A DNA stretch of 64,000 nucleotides from Anderseniella sp963700735 (GCA_963700735.1 CAVOYR010000009.1:124001-188000); one strand, 5' to 3'; numbered from the stretch's first letter, positions 34,377-43,561 are shown. Translations and numbers: made by a program. Notes: generated from the sequence alone by a model not told the origin.

Positions 34377-34751
34377 TCAGTCCTCGTCGTGCCAGGTCGT
34401 GGACACGTAGGTGTCGTCCTTCTGGCCGGCGCGTTCGAACTGCAGGAACTGCCAGTAGCCGCAGGTCTTGCCGGGATAGTCCCGGCAGGCGGCGGGGCGG
34501 GCAGGGTAGATGGTGCAGCGGCGCTCATCGACGTCGAAGAACTGGCAGATGCGCCCGAAGTGACCGTCGGGCAGCCGGTTCAGCAGCCGCTTGTAGCCGT
34601 GTGCGGCGTGAAAGTACTCCCGCTCGGCTTCCTCCAGCGGCACGTCAAGATGGCGCGCGATGCGTTCCGCGTCACGCTTTGTCACCTGAATGATCGGGTA
34701 GGAGCAGCAATAGCCGGGGCACTTGCTGCAGTCATAGGCTGGCTTGCTCAT
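34377..34751 (-). CDS. YkgJ-family cysteine cluster protein
   Basis: A 124-residue protein with the zinc/iron-chelating cysteine cluster of the YkgJ family: CSKCPGYCCSYP near the N-terminus, ICQFFDVDERRCTIYPARP and ACRDYPGKTC. The start ATG overlaps the stop of the LysR-type gene upstream (ATGA, 34748-34751), so the two are translated together. Metal binding is known for the family, the physiological role is not. Confidence 0.88.
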   Translation of the reverse strand: MSKPAYDCSKCPGYCCSYPIIQVTKRDAERIARHLDVPLEEAEREYFHAAHGYKRLLNRLPDGHFGRICQFFDVDERRCTIYPARPAACRDYPGKTCGYWQFLQFERAGQKDDTYVSTTWHDED

Positions 34752-35677
34752 CTGGCGGCTCGCGGTGCGGCGCAGAGTTTCTCGAAAGCGGCCGAGGTCT
34801 TGCGGATTTCGGTGGTGAGCCATTGCCGGAAGGCCAGGCCGGCGGCGTTGAGTTTCAGGCCCTTGCCCCAGACCAGCCAGTAGCCTTCATCGGTTTCCTG
34901 AATGAAGTCGAACGGGCGCACCAGCGTGCCGGCGGCCAGCGCATCGGTGGCGTTGAGCTGGTCGGCCAGCGCGAAGCCCTGACCCGCTTCTGCTGCCTGG
35001 ATGGCAAGGTAGTTCTGGAACAGCGGCCCGGACCAGGCGAGATCGCCATCGGACCCACCGGCGGCGCGCAGCCAGTCGGCCCACCATTGCCGGGAGTTTT
35101 CGTGCAGCAGGGTATAGCGGGCAAGGTCGTCAGGCTTTTCCGGCGGGTTGCCGGCAATGACCTGCGGGGCGCAGACCGGGAACACCTTGGCCGTGCACAG
35201 GGGTTCGGCCTCCACTTCGGACCAGCCGCCCGAGCCGTAGCGGATGGCGATGTCGTCTTCGCCTTTGTAGAAGTCGGAGATGTATTCGCCGGGGCTGACC
35301 GACAATTCGATGCCGGGATGCGCCTGGTTGAACTTGCCCAGCCTTGGCACCAGCCAGCGCGAGGCAAATGCGCCATCGGGGGCAACGGTCAGGTGGGAGC
35401 TGTCGCCCTCGATCATCGCGTCGCGGGTTGCTTCCGCAATGGCATCAAAGATCGGCGTGAGGCGCGCGGCATAGCGCTTGCCGGTGTCGGTCAGCACCAC
35501 GCCGCGGCCGGTGCGCACGAACAGTTTGGTGCCGAGCCACTCTTCCAGCTCGCGCACATGGCGCGATACCGCTGCATGGGTGACGAAAAGCTCGTCAGCC
35601 GCCTTCGAGAAGCTTTGCGGGCGTCCCGCGGCTTCAAAGGCGCGGAGCTGGTTCAGCGATGGCAGGCGGCGACGCAT
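34748..35677 (-). CDS. LysR-family regulator (GcvA-like)
   Basis: A 309-residue regulator. The N-terminal HTH reads LPSLNQLRAFEAAGRPQSFS then KAADELFVTHAAVSRHVREL, the GcvA-type pattern. A LysR substrate domain follows. The start ATG 35677 (MRRRLPSLNQLR) fits the family. It is coupled to the YkgJ-type gene downstream and divergent from a small gene at 35845, with a perfect palindrome at 35717-35733 between them. Autoregulation and control of the small gene are inferred. Confidence 0.9.
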   Translation of the reverse strand: MRRRLPSLNQLRAFEAAGRPQSFSKAADELFVTHAAVSRHVRELEEWLGTKLFVRTGRGVVLTDTGKRYAARLTPIFDAIAEATRDAMIEGDSSHLTVAPDGAFASRWLVPRLGKFNQAHPGIELSVSPGEYISDFYKGEDDIAIRYGSGGWSEVEAEPLCTAKVFPVCAPQVIAGNPPEKPDDLARYTLLHENSRQWWADWLRAAGGSDGDLAWSGPLFQNYLAIQAAEAGQGFALADQLNATDALAAGTLVRPFDFIQETDEGYWLVWGKGLKLNAAGLAFRQWLTTEIRKTSAAFEKLCAAPRAAR

Positions 35678-35716
35678 GGCAGGTTTCCGGTCATGACAGT
35701 TACATAACAATTAATT

Positions 35717-35733
35717 TCACATATGATATGTGA
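35717..35733. promoter_or_regulatory. Perfect palindrome, candidate LysR operator
   Basis: tcacatatgatatgtga is a perfect 17-base inverted repeat containing T-N11-A spacing. It lies 40 bases upstream of the LysR start and 112 bases upstream of the divergent 48-codon gene. Confidence 0.6.
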
Positions 35734-35844
35734 TATTTCCTTACATGTCAGGTCAGTATTTGCCGTTTGCGGTGCAGCATGGAAGCGCTCATATAGGTGT
35801 CATCAGAACAACAGATGTTCACAGCAACACCAAGGAGAACGGTC

Positions 35845-35991
35845 ATGAGCTGGATTTTTGAAGCCTACGCAAACGTTTACAGTGCCGCCCTGTTTGGTGG
35901 TATGTCGCCTCGCGGTTCTGCTGCAGGTGCGAAGGACCGCGCCGCAGCCGAAGGTTGCCGTACTGCCAGCTACCTGGCATCCTTCCGCTAA
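35845..35991 (+). CDS. 48-residue small protein, unknown function
   Basis: A small gene with a good ribosome site (aaggag, 35832-35837, eight bases before ATG). The protein starts MSWIFEAYANVYSAALFGGM, an amphipathic, aromatic-rich helix, and continues with an Ala/Arg-rich tail. Not known to me as a family with function. It is divergent from a LysR regulator, with a perfect palindrome between, which supports real expression. A longer in-frame start at 35797 is less likely, since the ribosome site lies inside it. Confidence 0.55.
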   Translation: MSWIFEAYANVYSAALFGGMSPRGSAAGAKDRAAAEGCRTASYLASFR

Positions 35992-36055
35992 CGGCGGCGT
36001 CTTGCGGGTTACGCGAGACAACACAAAGTATCCTCCCGGGCGCCTGCTCCTCCGA

Positions 36056-36451
36056 TCAGTGAGGGGCGGGCGCTTCTGCTATGACGGCCACCTCGACGAC
36101 CCAGTCCGGGTTGGCGAGGCCGGAGATGATGAGCAAGGTTGAGGCAGCCTCATGCCCCTGCATCATCTGGTCGCGAACCTCGCGATAGACCGGTACGCCA
36201 GACGGGTCGGTAATGTACACGGTCATCTCGATGATGTGCTCAGGACCCAGGTGCTGGTCCGCCAAGATCGCGAGCGCATTTTCCCACGCCTGTACATGCT
36301 GGCCACGCTCGTCGGCAGCCAGCTTGCCGGCCACATCGACGCCAACCTGTCCTGATACGAACACAAGGTCACTGCCGGCTGCAACGCGAACCGCCTGGGC
36401 GTAACGTGAGAACGGGGCAGGCGCATTGGCTGATTTTATCGGTTTTGGCAC
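36056..36451 (-). CDS. RidA/YjgF family protein
   Basis: A 131-residue Rid family protein of normal length (DLVFVSGQVGVDVAGKL; ENALAILADQHLGPEHIIEM). Classical RidA deaminates reactive enamines/imines and needs an arginine in the ARS-type motif; here that place reads EAASTLLIISGL, so the arginine seems to be missing. It then belongs to a Rid subgroup without proven imine deaminase activity. It is divergent from ssb with about 160 bases between. Substrate is unknown. Confidence 0.85.
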   Translation of the reverse strand: MPKPIKSANAPAPFSRYAQAVRVAAGSDLVFVSGQVGVDVAGKLAADERGQHVQAWENALAILADQHLGPEHIIEMTVYITDPSGVPVYREVRDQMMQGHEAASTLLIISGLANPDWVVEVAVIAEAPAPH

Positions 36452-36613
36452 GGGAGTTTCCTTTCAGGTGACTTGCACAAGTGGCTTGGAGTATATAGAA
36501 CATACTAGGAACATTCATGACGTCAGTCATGTGGACAAGGCATAGGCGAGGCTGGCAGGGCGAAGACGCAGAGTCTAGTGTCTGCGCAACACGCAAATGG
36601 AGGAGAGACGAAG

Positions 36614-37117
36614 ATGGCAGGTTCGATCAACAAGGTAATCCTGATCGGAAACCTGGGCGCAGACCCGGAAATCCGTCGCACCAATGATGGCCGGCCAATA
36701 GCCAACCTGCGCATCGCCACATCTGAAACGTGGCGCGACAAGAGCTCCGGCGAGCGCCGCGAGAAGACCGAGTGGCATACAGTCGTGATCTTCAATGAAG
36801 GCCTCTGCAAGGTTGCCGAGCAGTATCTGAAAAAGGGCTCGAAGGTTTACCTCGAAGGCGCCTTGCAAACCCGCAAGTGGCAGGACCGCGATGGCAATGA
36901 CCGCTATTCCACCGAAGTGGTGCTGCAGGGATTTGGTTCAACGCTGGTGATGCTGGACGGACGCAGCGGCGGCGCAGGCGAGTCGGGTGGCTACAGTCAG
37001 GACGCGGGCGATTTCGGCCGGTCCAGCCCGATGCAGCGGCCACAAGGTGGTGCACGAGGCGGCAACGACGCACCCTCGTTCGCCCGTGACGACCTTGATG
37101 ACGAAGTGCCGTTCTGA
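36614..37117 (+). CDS. ssb: Single-stranded DNA-binding protein
   Basis: A 167-residue SSB. Residues 1-110 form the OB fold (MAGSINKVILIGNLGADPEI; EKTEWHTVVIFNEGLCKVAE; GSKVYLEGALQTRKWQDRDG). A glycine-rich linker follows, then the acidic tip DDEVPF that recruits repair and replication partners. The start ATG 36614 follows ggaggagagacgaag. Its place upstream of gyrA is conserved in alphaproteobacteria, although here three small genes lie between. Confidence 0.96.
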   Translation: MAGSINKVILIGNLGADPEIRRTNDGRPIANLRIATSETWRDKSSGERREKTEWHTVVIFNEGLCKVAEQYLKKGSKVYLEGALQTRKWQDRDGNDRYSTEVVLQGFGSTLVMLDGRSGGAGESGGYSQDAGDFGRSSPMQRPQGGARGGNDAPSFARDDLDDEVPF

Positions 37118-37395
37118 GGCTGCATCATCGCAGGGGAAGGCGCGAATCGGGCTGGATGATCGAAAAATGCCGGTTTCCGGGGATTAACCTTTACCGTTTG
37201 CTAACCAGGAAGACCCTAAGAGTCTTGCGAGGTTTGTATCTGTATTGCGCTGCGTCAAGTTGCCTTGTGCGGTGCCACATTGTGGGCACTATTGGCATGC
37301 AAACAGTCAGTGTCTGATGACAAACCAATGACAGTCTGCCGGTTCGCGGGAAGTGCCCGCGTCCTCAATGCCGGCGTGTTCCGGGGATGAGTTTT

Positions 37396-37737
37396 ATGAA
37401 AAGATTTGTGGTCGCCGCAGTTTGCGGTGCAGGTGTTGTTTTGGCTGCGGCCAATGCAAGTGCATCCGAAGCCTTGAAGTCTCACGAGATCAAGCGGTTC
37501 GTACCCGGCCAGGCGTCGGCAACGATCATGGGTTCCAAGGTGCGCATTCACATGGCGCGCGGTGGCAGCCTGTCAGCGAAGTGGGATGGCGAGCGTGATA
37601 CCGGCACATGGCGTGTCAACGGTGACAAGCTCTGCATCAAGTTCAGCAAGTGGATGAACGGTGCAACCCGTTGCTCGGCCGTGACGCGCGCCGGCAATTC
37701 CTACCGCGTGGCTGGCGTGACGTTCTCCAAGAACTGA
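37396..37737 (+). CDS. Small secreted protein of unknown function
   Basis: A 113-residue protein with a Sec signal (MKRFVVAAVCGAGVVLAAAN then ASASEA, cleavage about residue 24). The mature part is a small beta protein with GTWRVNGDKLCIKFSKW and TRCSAV; the two cysteines may pair. This pattern resembles the small DUF995-like secreted proteins of Hyphomicrobiales, a weak match. The in-frame ATG at 37387 is an alternative start. A terminator follows at 37763. The stretch from ssb to this gene (37118-37395) shows no other gene. Confidence 0.7.
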   Translation: MKRFVVAAVCGAGVVLAAANASASEALKSHEIKRFVPGQASATIMGSKVRIHMARGGSLSAKWDGERDTGTWRVNGDKLCIKFSKWMNGATRCSAVTRAGNSYRVAGVTFSKN

Positions 37738-37762
37738 TTTTTTCCAGCCCAAGCGTTTTCCA

Positions 37763-37791
37763 GCCTGCCGTGATCCGTCGCGGCAGGCTTT
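37763..37791 (+). terminator. Terminator after the 113-residue secreted protein gene
   Basis: gcctgccg/cggcaggc stem with a ten-base loop followed by tttgtctt. It also faces the convergent CDF gene. Confidence 0.75.
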
Positions 37792-37826
37792 GTCTTGCCC
37801 GCATGGCAGTGGTCGCCGTGCTCCGG

Positions 37827-38783
37827 TCAAGTTGACGAGGATTTCAATTGCGACAGCCAGACCTGTTCGGTGTGGTGTTCGCCTGACTGCACCTCGAGGA
37901 ACAGCCGCGTAATCTGCGGGTGGGCGGTCTTGATTTCCTGCTCCAGCCTGTACATCGACTGCTCCAGCGCACCGGTCGTCATGTCATCGCGCATGTCCAT
38001 CGACACGGCCAGCAGCACGTCTTGTGGCCCCATGTGCATCGTGCGCAGCTCGTTGATCTGGTTGACCGCCTCCGACCGGTTGATGATGGCATAGAGATCT
38101 ACTGCCAATGCGTCCGACACGGCCTCGCCAATCAGCAGGCCCTTGGTTTCGAAACAGAGGAATATGGCCACACCGGCCAGCAGGATGCCGATGCCGACCG
38201 AGGCAGCGCCGTCCATCCACGGCAGATCGAGATACTGGGCTGCCAGCAGCCCGGCGAAAGCGATGGCCAGCCCGGTCATGGCGGCTGCGTCTTCGAAAAG
38301 CACGGTGAAGAGGCCGGGATCCTTGGACTGGCGCACCGCTGTCCATACCGGGGTGTCGCCACGCCGCCTGTTGAATTCCTTCACCGCGATGTAGAGCGCG
38401 ACGCCTTCGAACACCATGGCGAGGCCTAGCACGACGTAGTTCACCATCGGGGAGGAAACGATTTCAGGGTGCTGGATCTTGTGAATGCCTTCGTAGAGTG
38501 AAACGCCGGCGCCAATGGAAAAGATCAGCAGGGCGACGACGAAAGCCCAGAAGTAGAGTTCCCGGCCGTAGCCAAACGGATAGTCGCGGTCTGCGGGGCG
38601 CTCAGCCTTCTTCATGCCGTAGAGCAACAAGGCCTGGTTGCCGGTATCCACCAGCGAGTGAATGGCCTCGGACAGCATGGCGGACGATCCGGTGTACAGG
38701 GATGCCGCGAACTTGGTGCACGCGATGGCGCCATTGCCGAACAATGCCGCGATGACGACGCCCTTTGAAGTGCCTGCAGCCAT
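37827..38783 (-). CDS. Cation diffusion facilitator family transporter
   Basis: A 318-residue CDF transporter with about six membrane segments. The first metal-site helix is SEAIHSLVDTGNQ (HxxxD), and the second site lies in LFEDAAAMTGLAIAF. A cytoplasmic C-terminal domain follows (VLLAVSMDMRDDMTTGALEQ). The usual DxxxD motif is therefore replaced by HxxxD, pointing to zinc, iron or manganese, though the metal cannot be fixed. It exports divalent cations from the cytoplasm by proton exchange. Confidence 0.9.
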   Translation of the reverse strand: MAAGTSKGVVIAALFGNGAIACTKFAASLYTGSSAMLSEAIHSLVDTGNQALLLYGMKKAERPADRDYPFGYGRELYFWAFVVALLIFSIGAGVSLYEGIHKIQHPEIVSSPMVNYVVLGLAMVFEGVALYIAVKEFNRRRGDTPVWTAVRQSKDPGLFTVLFEDAAAMTGLAIAFAGLLAAQYLDLPWMDGAASVGIGILLAGVAIFLCFETKGLLIGEAVSDALAVDLYAIINRSEAVNQINELRTMHMGPQDVLLAVSMDMRDDMTTGALEQSMYRLEQEIKTAHPQITRLFLEVQSGEHHTEQVWLSQLKSSST

Positions 38784-38888
38784 GAAACCCCGTTTTGCTT
38801 CCCCGTTTTGCCGCTATAGTGCGTTGGCATGCCGGCAGGATCAACCGGCTGGCCAGTTTCGATGCCGAAACGACATGTGGTGATGCCG

Positions 38889-39260
38889 ATGAAACAACAA
38901 TGGTCGTGGGTGATTGTGGTTGCATGGCTGCTCGCAGGCGGGCCTGCCAGCGCCGGGGAGGCAGCCGTTGAAGGCGCTGCCGCGCAACGGGACGCTGGTG
39001 GCACCTGGCGGTTCGACGTGACGGTGAGGCACGCCGACGAGGGTTGGGACCACTACGCCAACCGCTGGGACGTGATCGGCCCCGACGGGACAATCCTTGG
39101 CGCGCGCACGCTGCTTCATCCGCATGAAACCGAGCAACCATTTACCCGGTCATTGGGTGGTGTGGTGATACCGGAGGGCGTCAAGACGGTGACAATCCGC
39201 GCCCATGACAGCGTCCATGGCGAGAGCACCCGGTTATTTCCCGTACAGTTGCCGGATTGA
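38889..39260 (+). CDS. Secreted protein of unknown function
   Basis: A 123-residue protein with a Sec signal (MKQQWSWVIVVAWLLAGGPA, cleavage about residue 22). The mature part looks like one beta-sandwich domain: TWRFDVTVRHADEGWDHYAN, RWDVIGPDG, HPHETEQPFTRSL, VTIRAHD. The histidine and tryptophan spacing hints at metal or ligand binding but is no known motif to me. An ATG six bases earlier (38883) is possible. It is divergent from the CDF gene, about 105 bases apart. Confidence 0.7.
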   Translation: MKQQWSWVIVVAWLLAGGPASAGEAAVEGAAAQRDAGGTWRFDVTVRHADEGWDHYANRWDVIGPDGTILGARTLLHPHETEQPFTRSLGGVVIPEGVKTVTIRAHDSVHGESTRLFPVQLPD

Positions 39261-39337
39261 TGGTAGGGGTGGTGCGGGGTGTCCCGGCCTTGGGGCGGAA
39301 CCCGGTCCGATATTGCCAACCCACGTTGCCCTTGCGT

Positions 39338-39358
39338 CCCTCGGGCTTGACCCGAGGG
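39338..39358. repeat. Palindromic repeat ccctcgggcttgacccgaggg
   Basis: A 21-base near-perfect palindrome of the same kind as the repeat at 29601-29630 (core gggcttgaccc / cggcttgaccg). It lies in the gene-free stretch 39261-39452. Confidence 0.75.
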
Positions 39359-39452
39359 TCCACGGCCTCATGGTTCCCCGGGTCGCGGGCGTACCGCCCT
39401 TGCCTGGGGAAGGCATCGAACGGCGGTGAGGCAGGACGAGGCAGGTGCCAGG

Positions 39453-39875
39453 TTACACCTGCATGAAACCATCTTCGCCGTTGGGCATGAACGGGTTCCA
39501 CGCCAGTTCCCACAGGTGGCCATCAGGGTCTGCGAAGTAGCCGGAGTATCCGCCCCAGAACACCTTCCGCGGCCGCTTCACGCCGGTTGCGCCACAAGAG
39601 ACCGCATGCTGCCACGCCTCGTCCACGTCTGCCTCGCTGGCGAGGTTGTGGGCAATGGTGACGCCGGCAAAACCCGGCTTGCTGTCGGGCACGCAAGCGT
39701 CCTCGGCCAGCGATGAACGGCCGAAGAGCGCCAGCACCGTGCCCCTGGTCTGGAAGAACGTGACCTGGTCATTCGAGGCGTCAGACCGGGTGAATCCCAG
39801 CCGCTCGTAGAATGCCGTAGATGCGGCCACGTCGGCCACGCCGAGGGTGATCATGGTGATGCGGGGGGCAAGCAT
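39453..39875 (-). CDS. VOC family (glyoxalase-like) protein
   Basis: A 140-residue protein of the vicinal oxygen chelate superfamily: ITMITLGVADVAASTAFYER (first strand-helix), GTVLALFGRSSLAEDA and GGYSGYFADPDGHLWELAWN (second half, with the metal-ligand Glu). The start ATG 39875 is chosen because the conserved first strand starts just after it. Members include glyoxalase I, dioxygenases and resistance proteins; the substrate is not predictable. Confidence 0.88.
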   Translation of the reverse strand: MLAPRITMITLGVADVAASTAFYERLGFTRSDASNDQVTFFQTRGTVLALFGRSSLAEDACVPDSKPGFAGVTIAHNLASEADVDEAWQHAVSCGATGVKRPRKVFWGGYSGYFADPDGHLWELAWNPFMPNGEDGFMQV

Positions 39876-40164
39876 CTGCGTCTCCAGGTATGTGAACAAA
39901 TAAGGAACAACTGTATCTCGTGACCGCCCGTGAGGCAAGTTCCTGACAGGGAATCAAGGTGCGCGAATAAATTCATTTAAAACAGATATTTAGACTGGAC
40001 GGATAGACTGCGCGAAGTTTGCTTGTGGAGACCTGATTTGCTAGGTTGAGGGGTAGGGATTCGCACCAATCGGCCCGGCCTCGTCACGCCGGGAGTACTG
40101 GTGCCGGAGAAGGGGACTGCGGGCCGGCTGTTGCATGGTCCGATCCGGCCAAGGGAGCCGACGC

Positions 40165-42960
40165 TTGAGCGACGACAACGAGATCAACCGCCACCTCTGC
40201 CGTCATTGCCGGACGAGGGGGGCATCAGCACCATCACCATCGAAGACGAGATGCGTCGCAGCTATCTCGACTATGCGATGAGCGTGATCGTCAGCCGCGC
40301 GCTGCCCGACGTGCGCGACGGGCTGAAGCCGGTGCATCGCCGCATCCTGCATTCGATGAACGAGAACGGCTACGACTGGAACAAGCCGTACCGCAAGTCG
40401 GCCCGCGTCGTCGGCGACGTGATCGGTAAGTATCACCCGCATGGCGACCAGTCGATCTACGACGCACTGGTGCGCATGGCGCAGGACTTCTCGATGCGCC
40501 TGCCGCTGACTGGACGGGCAGGGCAACTTCGGCTCGGTCGATGGCGATCCGCCGGCGGCCATGCGTTACACCGAAGTGCGCATGGACAAGTCCGCGCACG
40601 CGCTGCTGGAAGACATCGACAAGGACACGGTCAACTTCCAGGACAACTATGACGGCTCGGAGCGCGAGCCGACGGTTCTGCCGGCACGTTTCCCGAACCT
40701 GCTGGTCAACGGTGCCGGCGGCATCGCCGTGGGCATGGCGACCAATATCCCGCCGCACAACCTGGGCGAAGTGGTCGATGCGACCATCGCCATCATGGAA
40801 AACCCGGCGATCGGCTTCGAGGAGCTGAACGAGATCGTGCCGGGGCCGGATTTCCCGACCGGCGGCATCATTCTCGGCCGCGCCGGCATCCGGCTGGCCC
40901 AGTCAGACCGGGCGTGGCTCGGTGGTCATGCGTGGCCGGGCTGACGATCGAGGAAGTTCGCAAGGACCGCGAAGCCTCATCGTTCACGAGATCCCGTATC
41001 AGGTGAACAAGTCGTCGATGATCGAGAAGATCGCCGAACTGGTGCGCGACAAACGCATCGAGGGAATTTCGGACATTCGCGATGAGTCCGATCGTCACGG
41101 CATGCGGGTGGTCATCGAGATCAAGCGCGATGCTGTGGCGACGTGGTGCTGAACCAGCTCTACAAGTTCTCCCAGCTTGCAGATCGTCGTTCGGCGTCAA
41201 CTCGGTGGCGCTGACCGGTGGCCGACCGGAAATGATGACGCTGAAGGACATGCTGCTGAAGCGTTTGTAGCGTTCCGCGAAGAGGTCGTCACGCGGCGCA
41301 CCAAGTTCCTGCTGAACAAGGCGCGCGACCGGGCCCATGTGCTGGTCGGCCTCGCCATTGCCGTTGCCAACATCGACGAGGTTATTGCGCTGATCCGTAA
41401 GGCACCGGATCCGGCAACCGCACGCGAGCAGTTGATGGGCCGCGACTGGCCGGCCAAGGACATGGCGCCGCTGATCCGGCTGATTGCCGATCCGCGCCAC
41501 CAGCTCACGGAAGACGGCAGTACCGGCTGTCGGAAGAGCAGGCCCGCGCCATTCTCGACTTGCGGCTGCAGCGCCTGACGGCACTGGGCCGGGATGAAAT
41601 CGGCGATGAGCTTGAAAAGCTCGGCACCGAGATCAAGGATTATCTGGACATTCTCGAGCTCGCGCGCACGGGTGCAGCGATCATTCGCGACGAGCTGATG
41701 GCGGTGAAGGAAGAGTTCGCCACGCCGCGCCGCACCGAGATTGCCGATTATCTCGGCGACGTGGACGACGAGGACCTGATCGCCCAGGAAGACATGGTCG
41801 TGACGGTGTCGCACACCGGTTACATCAAGCGCGTGCCGCTGACCACCTACCGCGCGCAACGGCGCGGCGGCAAGGGCCGCTCCGGCATGCAGACCAAGGA
41901 CGAGGATTTCGTCACGCGGCTGTTCGTGGCCGATACGCATACGCCGGTACTGTTCTTCTCGTCGCGCGGCATGGCCTACAAGATGAAGGTCTGGCGGCTG
42001 CCGCTGGCGGCTCCACAGGCGCGCGGCAAGGCGCTGGTCAACCTGCTGCCGCTGGAAGAGGGTGAGCGCATCACCACCATCATGCCGTTGCCAGAGGACG
42101 AAGCGACCTGGGCTGATCTCGACGTCATGTTTGCAACGACGCGGGGCACGGTACGGCGCAACAAGTTGTCCGACTTCGTGGAGGTGCGCCAGAACGGCAA
42201 GATTGCCATGAAGCTCGACGAGGGCGACAGCATCGTCGGCGTGGAAACCTGCATCGACAGCGATGACGTGCTGCTGACCACGGCGAAGGGCCAGGCGATC
42301 CGCTTCAAGGTGACGGATGTGCGGGTGTTTGCCGGCCGGAACTCGGTCGGGGTGCGCGGCATAACGCTGGCTGATGGCGACACGGTGATCTCGATGACGA
42401 TCCTGCAAGGGTTCGTCGCGACGTCCGATGAGCGCACCGCCTACATCAAGATGCGCCGCGCAATGGACGGCGACGATGCCGACGCGCCGGACGCGGACGA
42501 CGATGCCGCCACGGATGTTGCCATCAACCAGGAGCGCTACATCGAGATGAGCGCTGCCGAGCAGTTCATCCTGACGCTGTCCGAGAACGGGTTCGGCAAG
42601 CGGTCGTCGGCCTACGAGTACAGGCTGACCGGCCGTGGCGGCAAGGGCATCACCGCGATGACCGTGAATGACCGCAATGGTGAGCTGGTAGCCACGTTCC
42701 CGGTCGACGAAAGCGACCAGATCATGCTGGTGACCGATGGCGGCCAGCTCATCCGCTGTCCGGTCAACGACATCCGCATTGCCGGGCGATCCACGCAGGG
42801 CGTGACGGTGTTCCGCACGGCACAGGACGAACGTGTAGTCTCGGTCAGCCGCATTTCGGAAGACGTCAACGGCAACGGCGATGAGGATCACCCGGACGGG
42901 GCGGACAGTGACCCGGATGCCGGGGAAGCCCCGGCGCCGGAGGGTTCGCCGGACGTGTGA
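40165..42960 (+). pseudogene. gyrA: DNA gyrase subunit A, broken by nine small indels
   Basis: Translation in shifting frames gives a full GyrA of about 931 residues. The start is probably TTG 40165 (SDDNEINR), after aaggga. The N-terminal breakage-reunion part shows SYLDYAMSVIVSRALPDVRD, GLKPVHRRILHSMNENGYDW and YHPHGDQSIYDALVRMAQDF. The last 1,400 bases (41560-42960) are an intact C-terminal DNA-wrapping part ending in an acidic tail. Frame changes lie near 40193 (-1), 40510 (+1), 40906 (+1), 40947 (+1), 40976 (-1), 41143 (-1), 41180 (+2), 41258 (-1) and 41519 (-1). They sum to zero. Since gyrase is essential, sequence error is the best explanation. Confidence 0.9.
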
Positions 42961-42963
42961 CGC

Positions 42964-43476
42964 CTAGCGACCGAACGCCACCAGCGGGGTTGAGGCCGGG
43001 ATATACATGGGAAACCGGGGCGAACCATCGCCATTGTGGCCGACGCACAGCAGAGGCCGGCGGCGCAAGCGGTGCAGCATGGCAGCCTCGCGCGGTTTCA
43101 GGTGGCGCGACGCCCCCCACGCGATGACGATGTCGCCCTTGTGGCGGGAAATCCAGGCCAGTGCGCGCTGAATGGCTTCGTCGTTGCCGGCATCGGGCGC
43201 AGCGGCATGTGCATCGAGCCGGGTCGAATCCGGTTCGATGAGGGCGCACAGGTTCACCACGCCATGCACGTCATAGCCGTGCCGCGCACTGATTCTCGTT
43301 GTCATGGTGGTGGTCGGGTCGTTGGTTTCGTGATCAGCGCGGCTGGGGTTCATCATGATCCACAGCACGAAACGGGAGCGCCTTTCGGACAGGTTCCGGC
43401 GCAGCCAGTAACGCCTTGTGCCGCAGGTGGAGAACACGGCGGGGCGGCTGGTCATTCTCGGAGGAAGGCCGTTCAT
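42964..43476 (-). CDS. DUF1643 domain-containing protein
   Basis: A 170-residue protein of the DUF1643 family: YWLRRNLSERRSRFVLWIMM then NPSRADHETNDPT, followed by NLCALIEPDSTRL and DIVIAWGASRHLK. Family role is unknown; it has been proposed to act on nucleotides or DNA. It ends three bases from the end of gyrA, convergently. Confidence 0.88.
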   Translation of the reverse strand: MNGLPPRMTSRPAVFSTCGTRRYWLRRNLSERRSRFVLWIMMNPSRADHETNDPTTTMTTRISARHGYDVHGVVNLCALIEPDSTRLDAHAAAPDAGNDEAIQRALAWISRHKGDIVIAWGASRHLKPREAAMLHRLRRRPLLCVGHNGDGSPRFPMYIPASTPLVAFGR

Positions 43477-43561
43477 GACATCGAGCTAACACCGGCTTGA
43501 CACGGCGTGCAATCCGGGGATGAGCTTGCTGCCTTGTTCAAGCGGTGTGGATGCCGGTGTC

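Noticed and set aside
37184..37206. A CtrA site, ttaacctttaccgtttgctaacc
   Set aside because: The spacing does not match TTAA-N7-TTAA; only half-sites are present.
40165..41560. Programmed frameshifting in gyrA
   Set aside because: Nine shifts of different sign without slippery sequences cannot be a regulated mechanism. Error is simpler.
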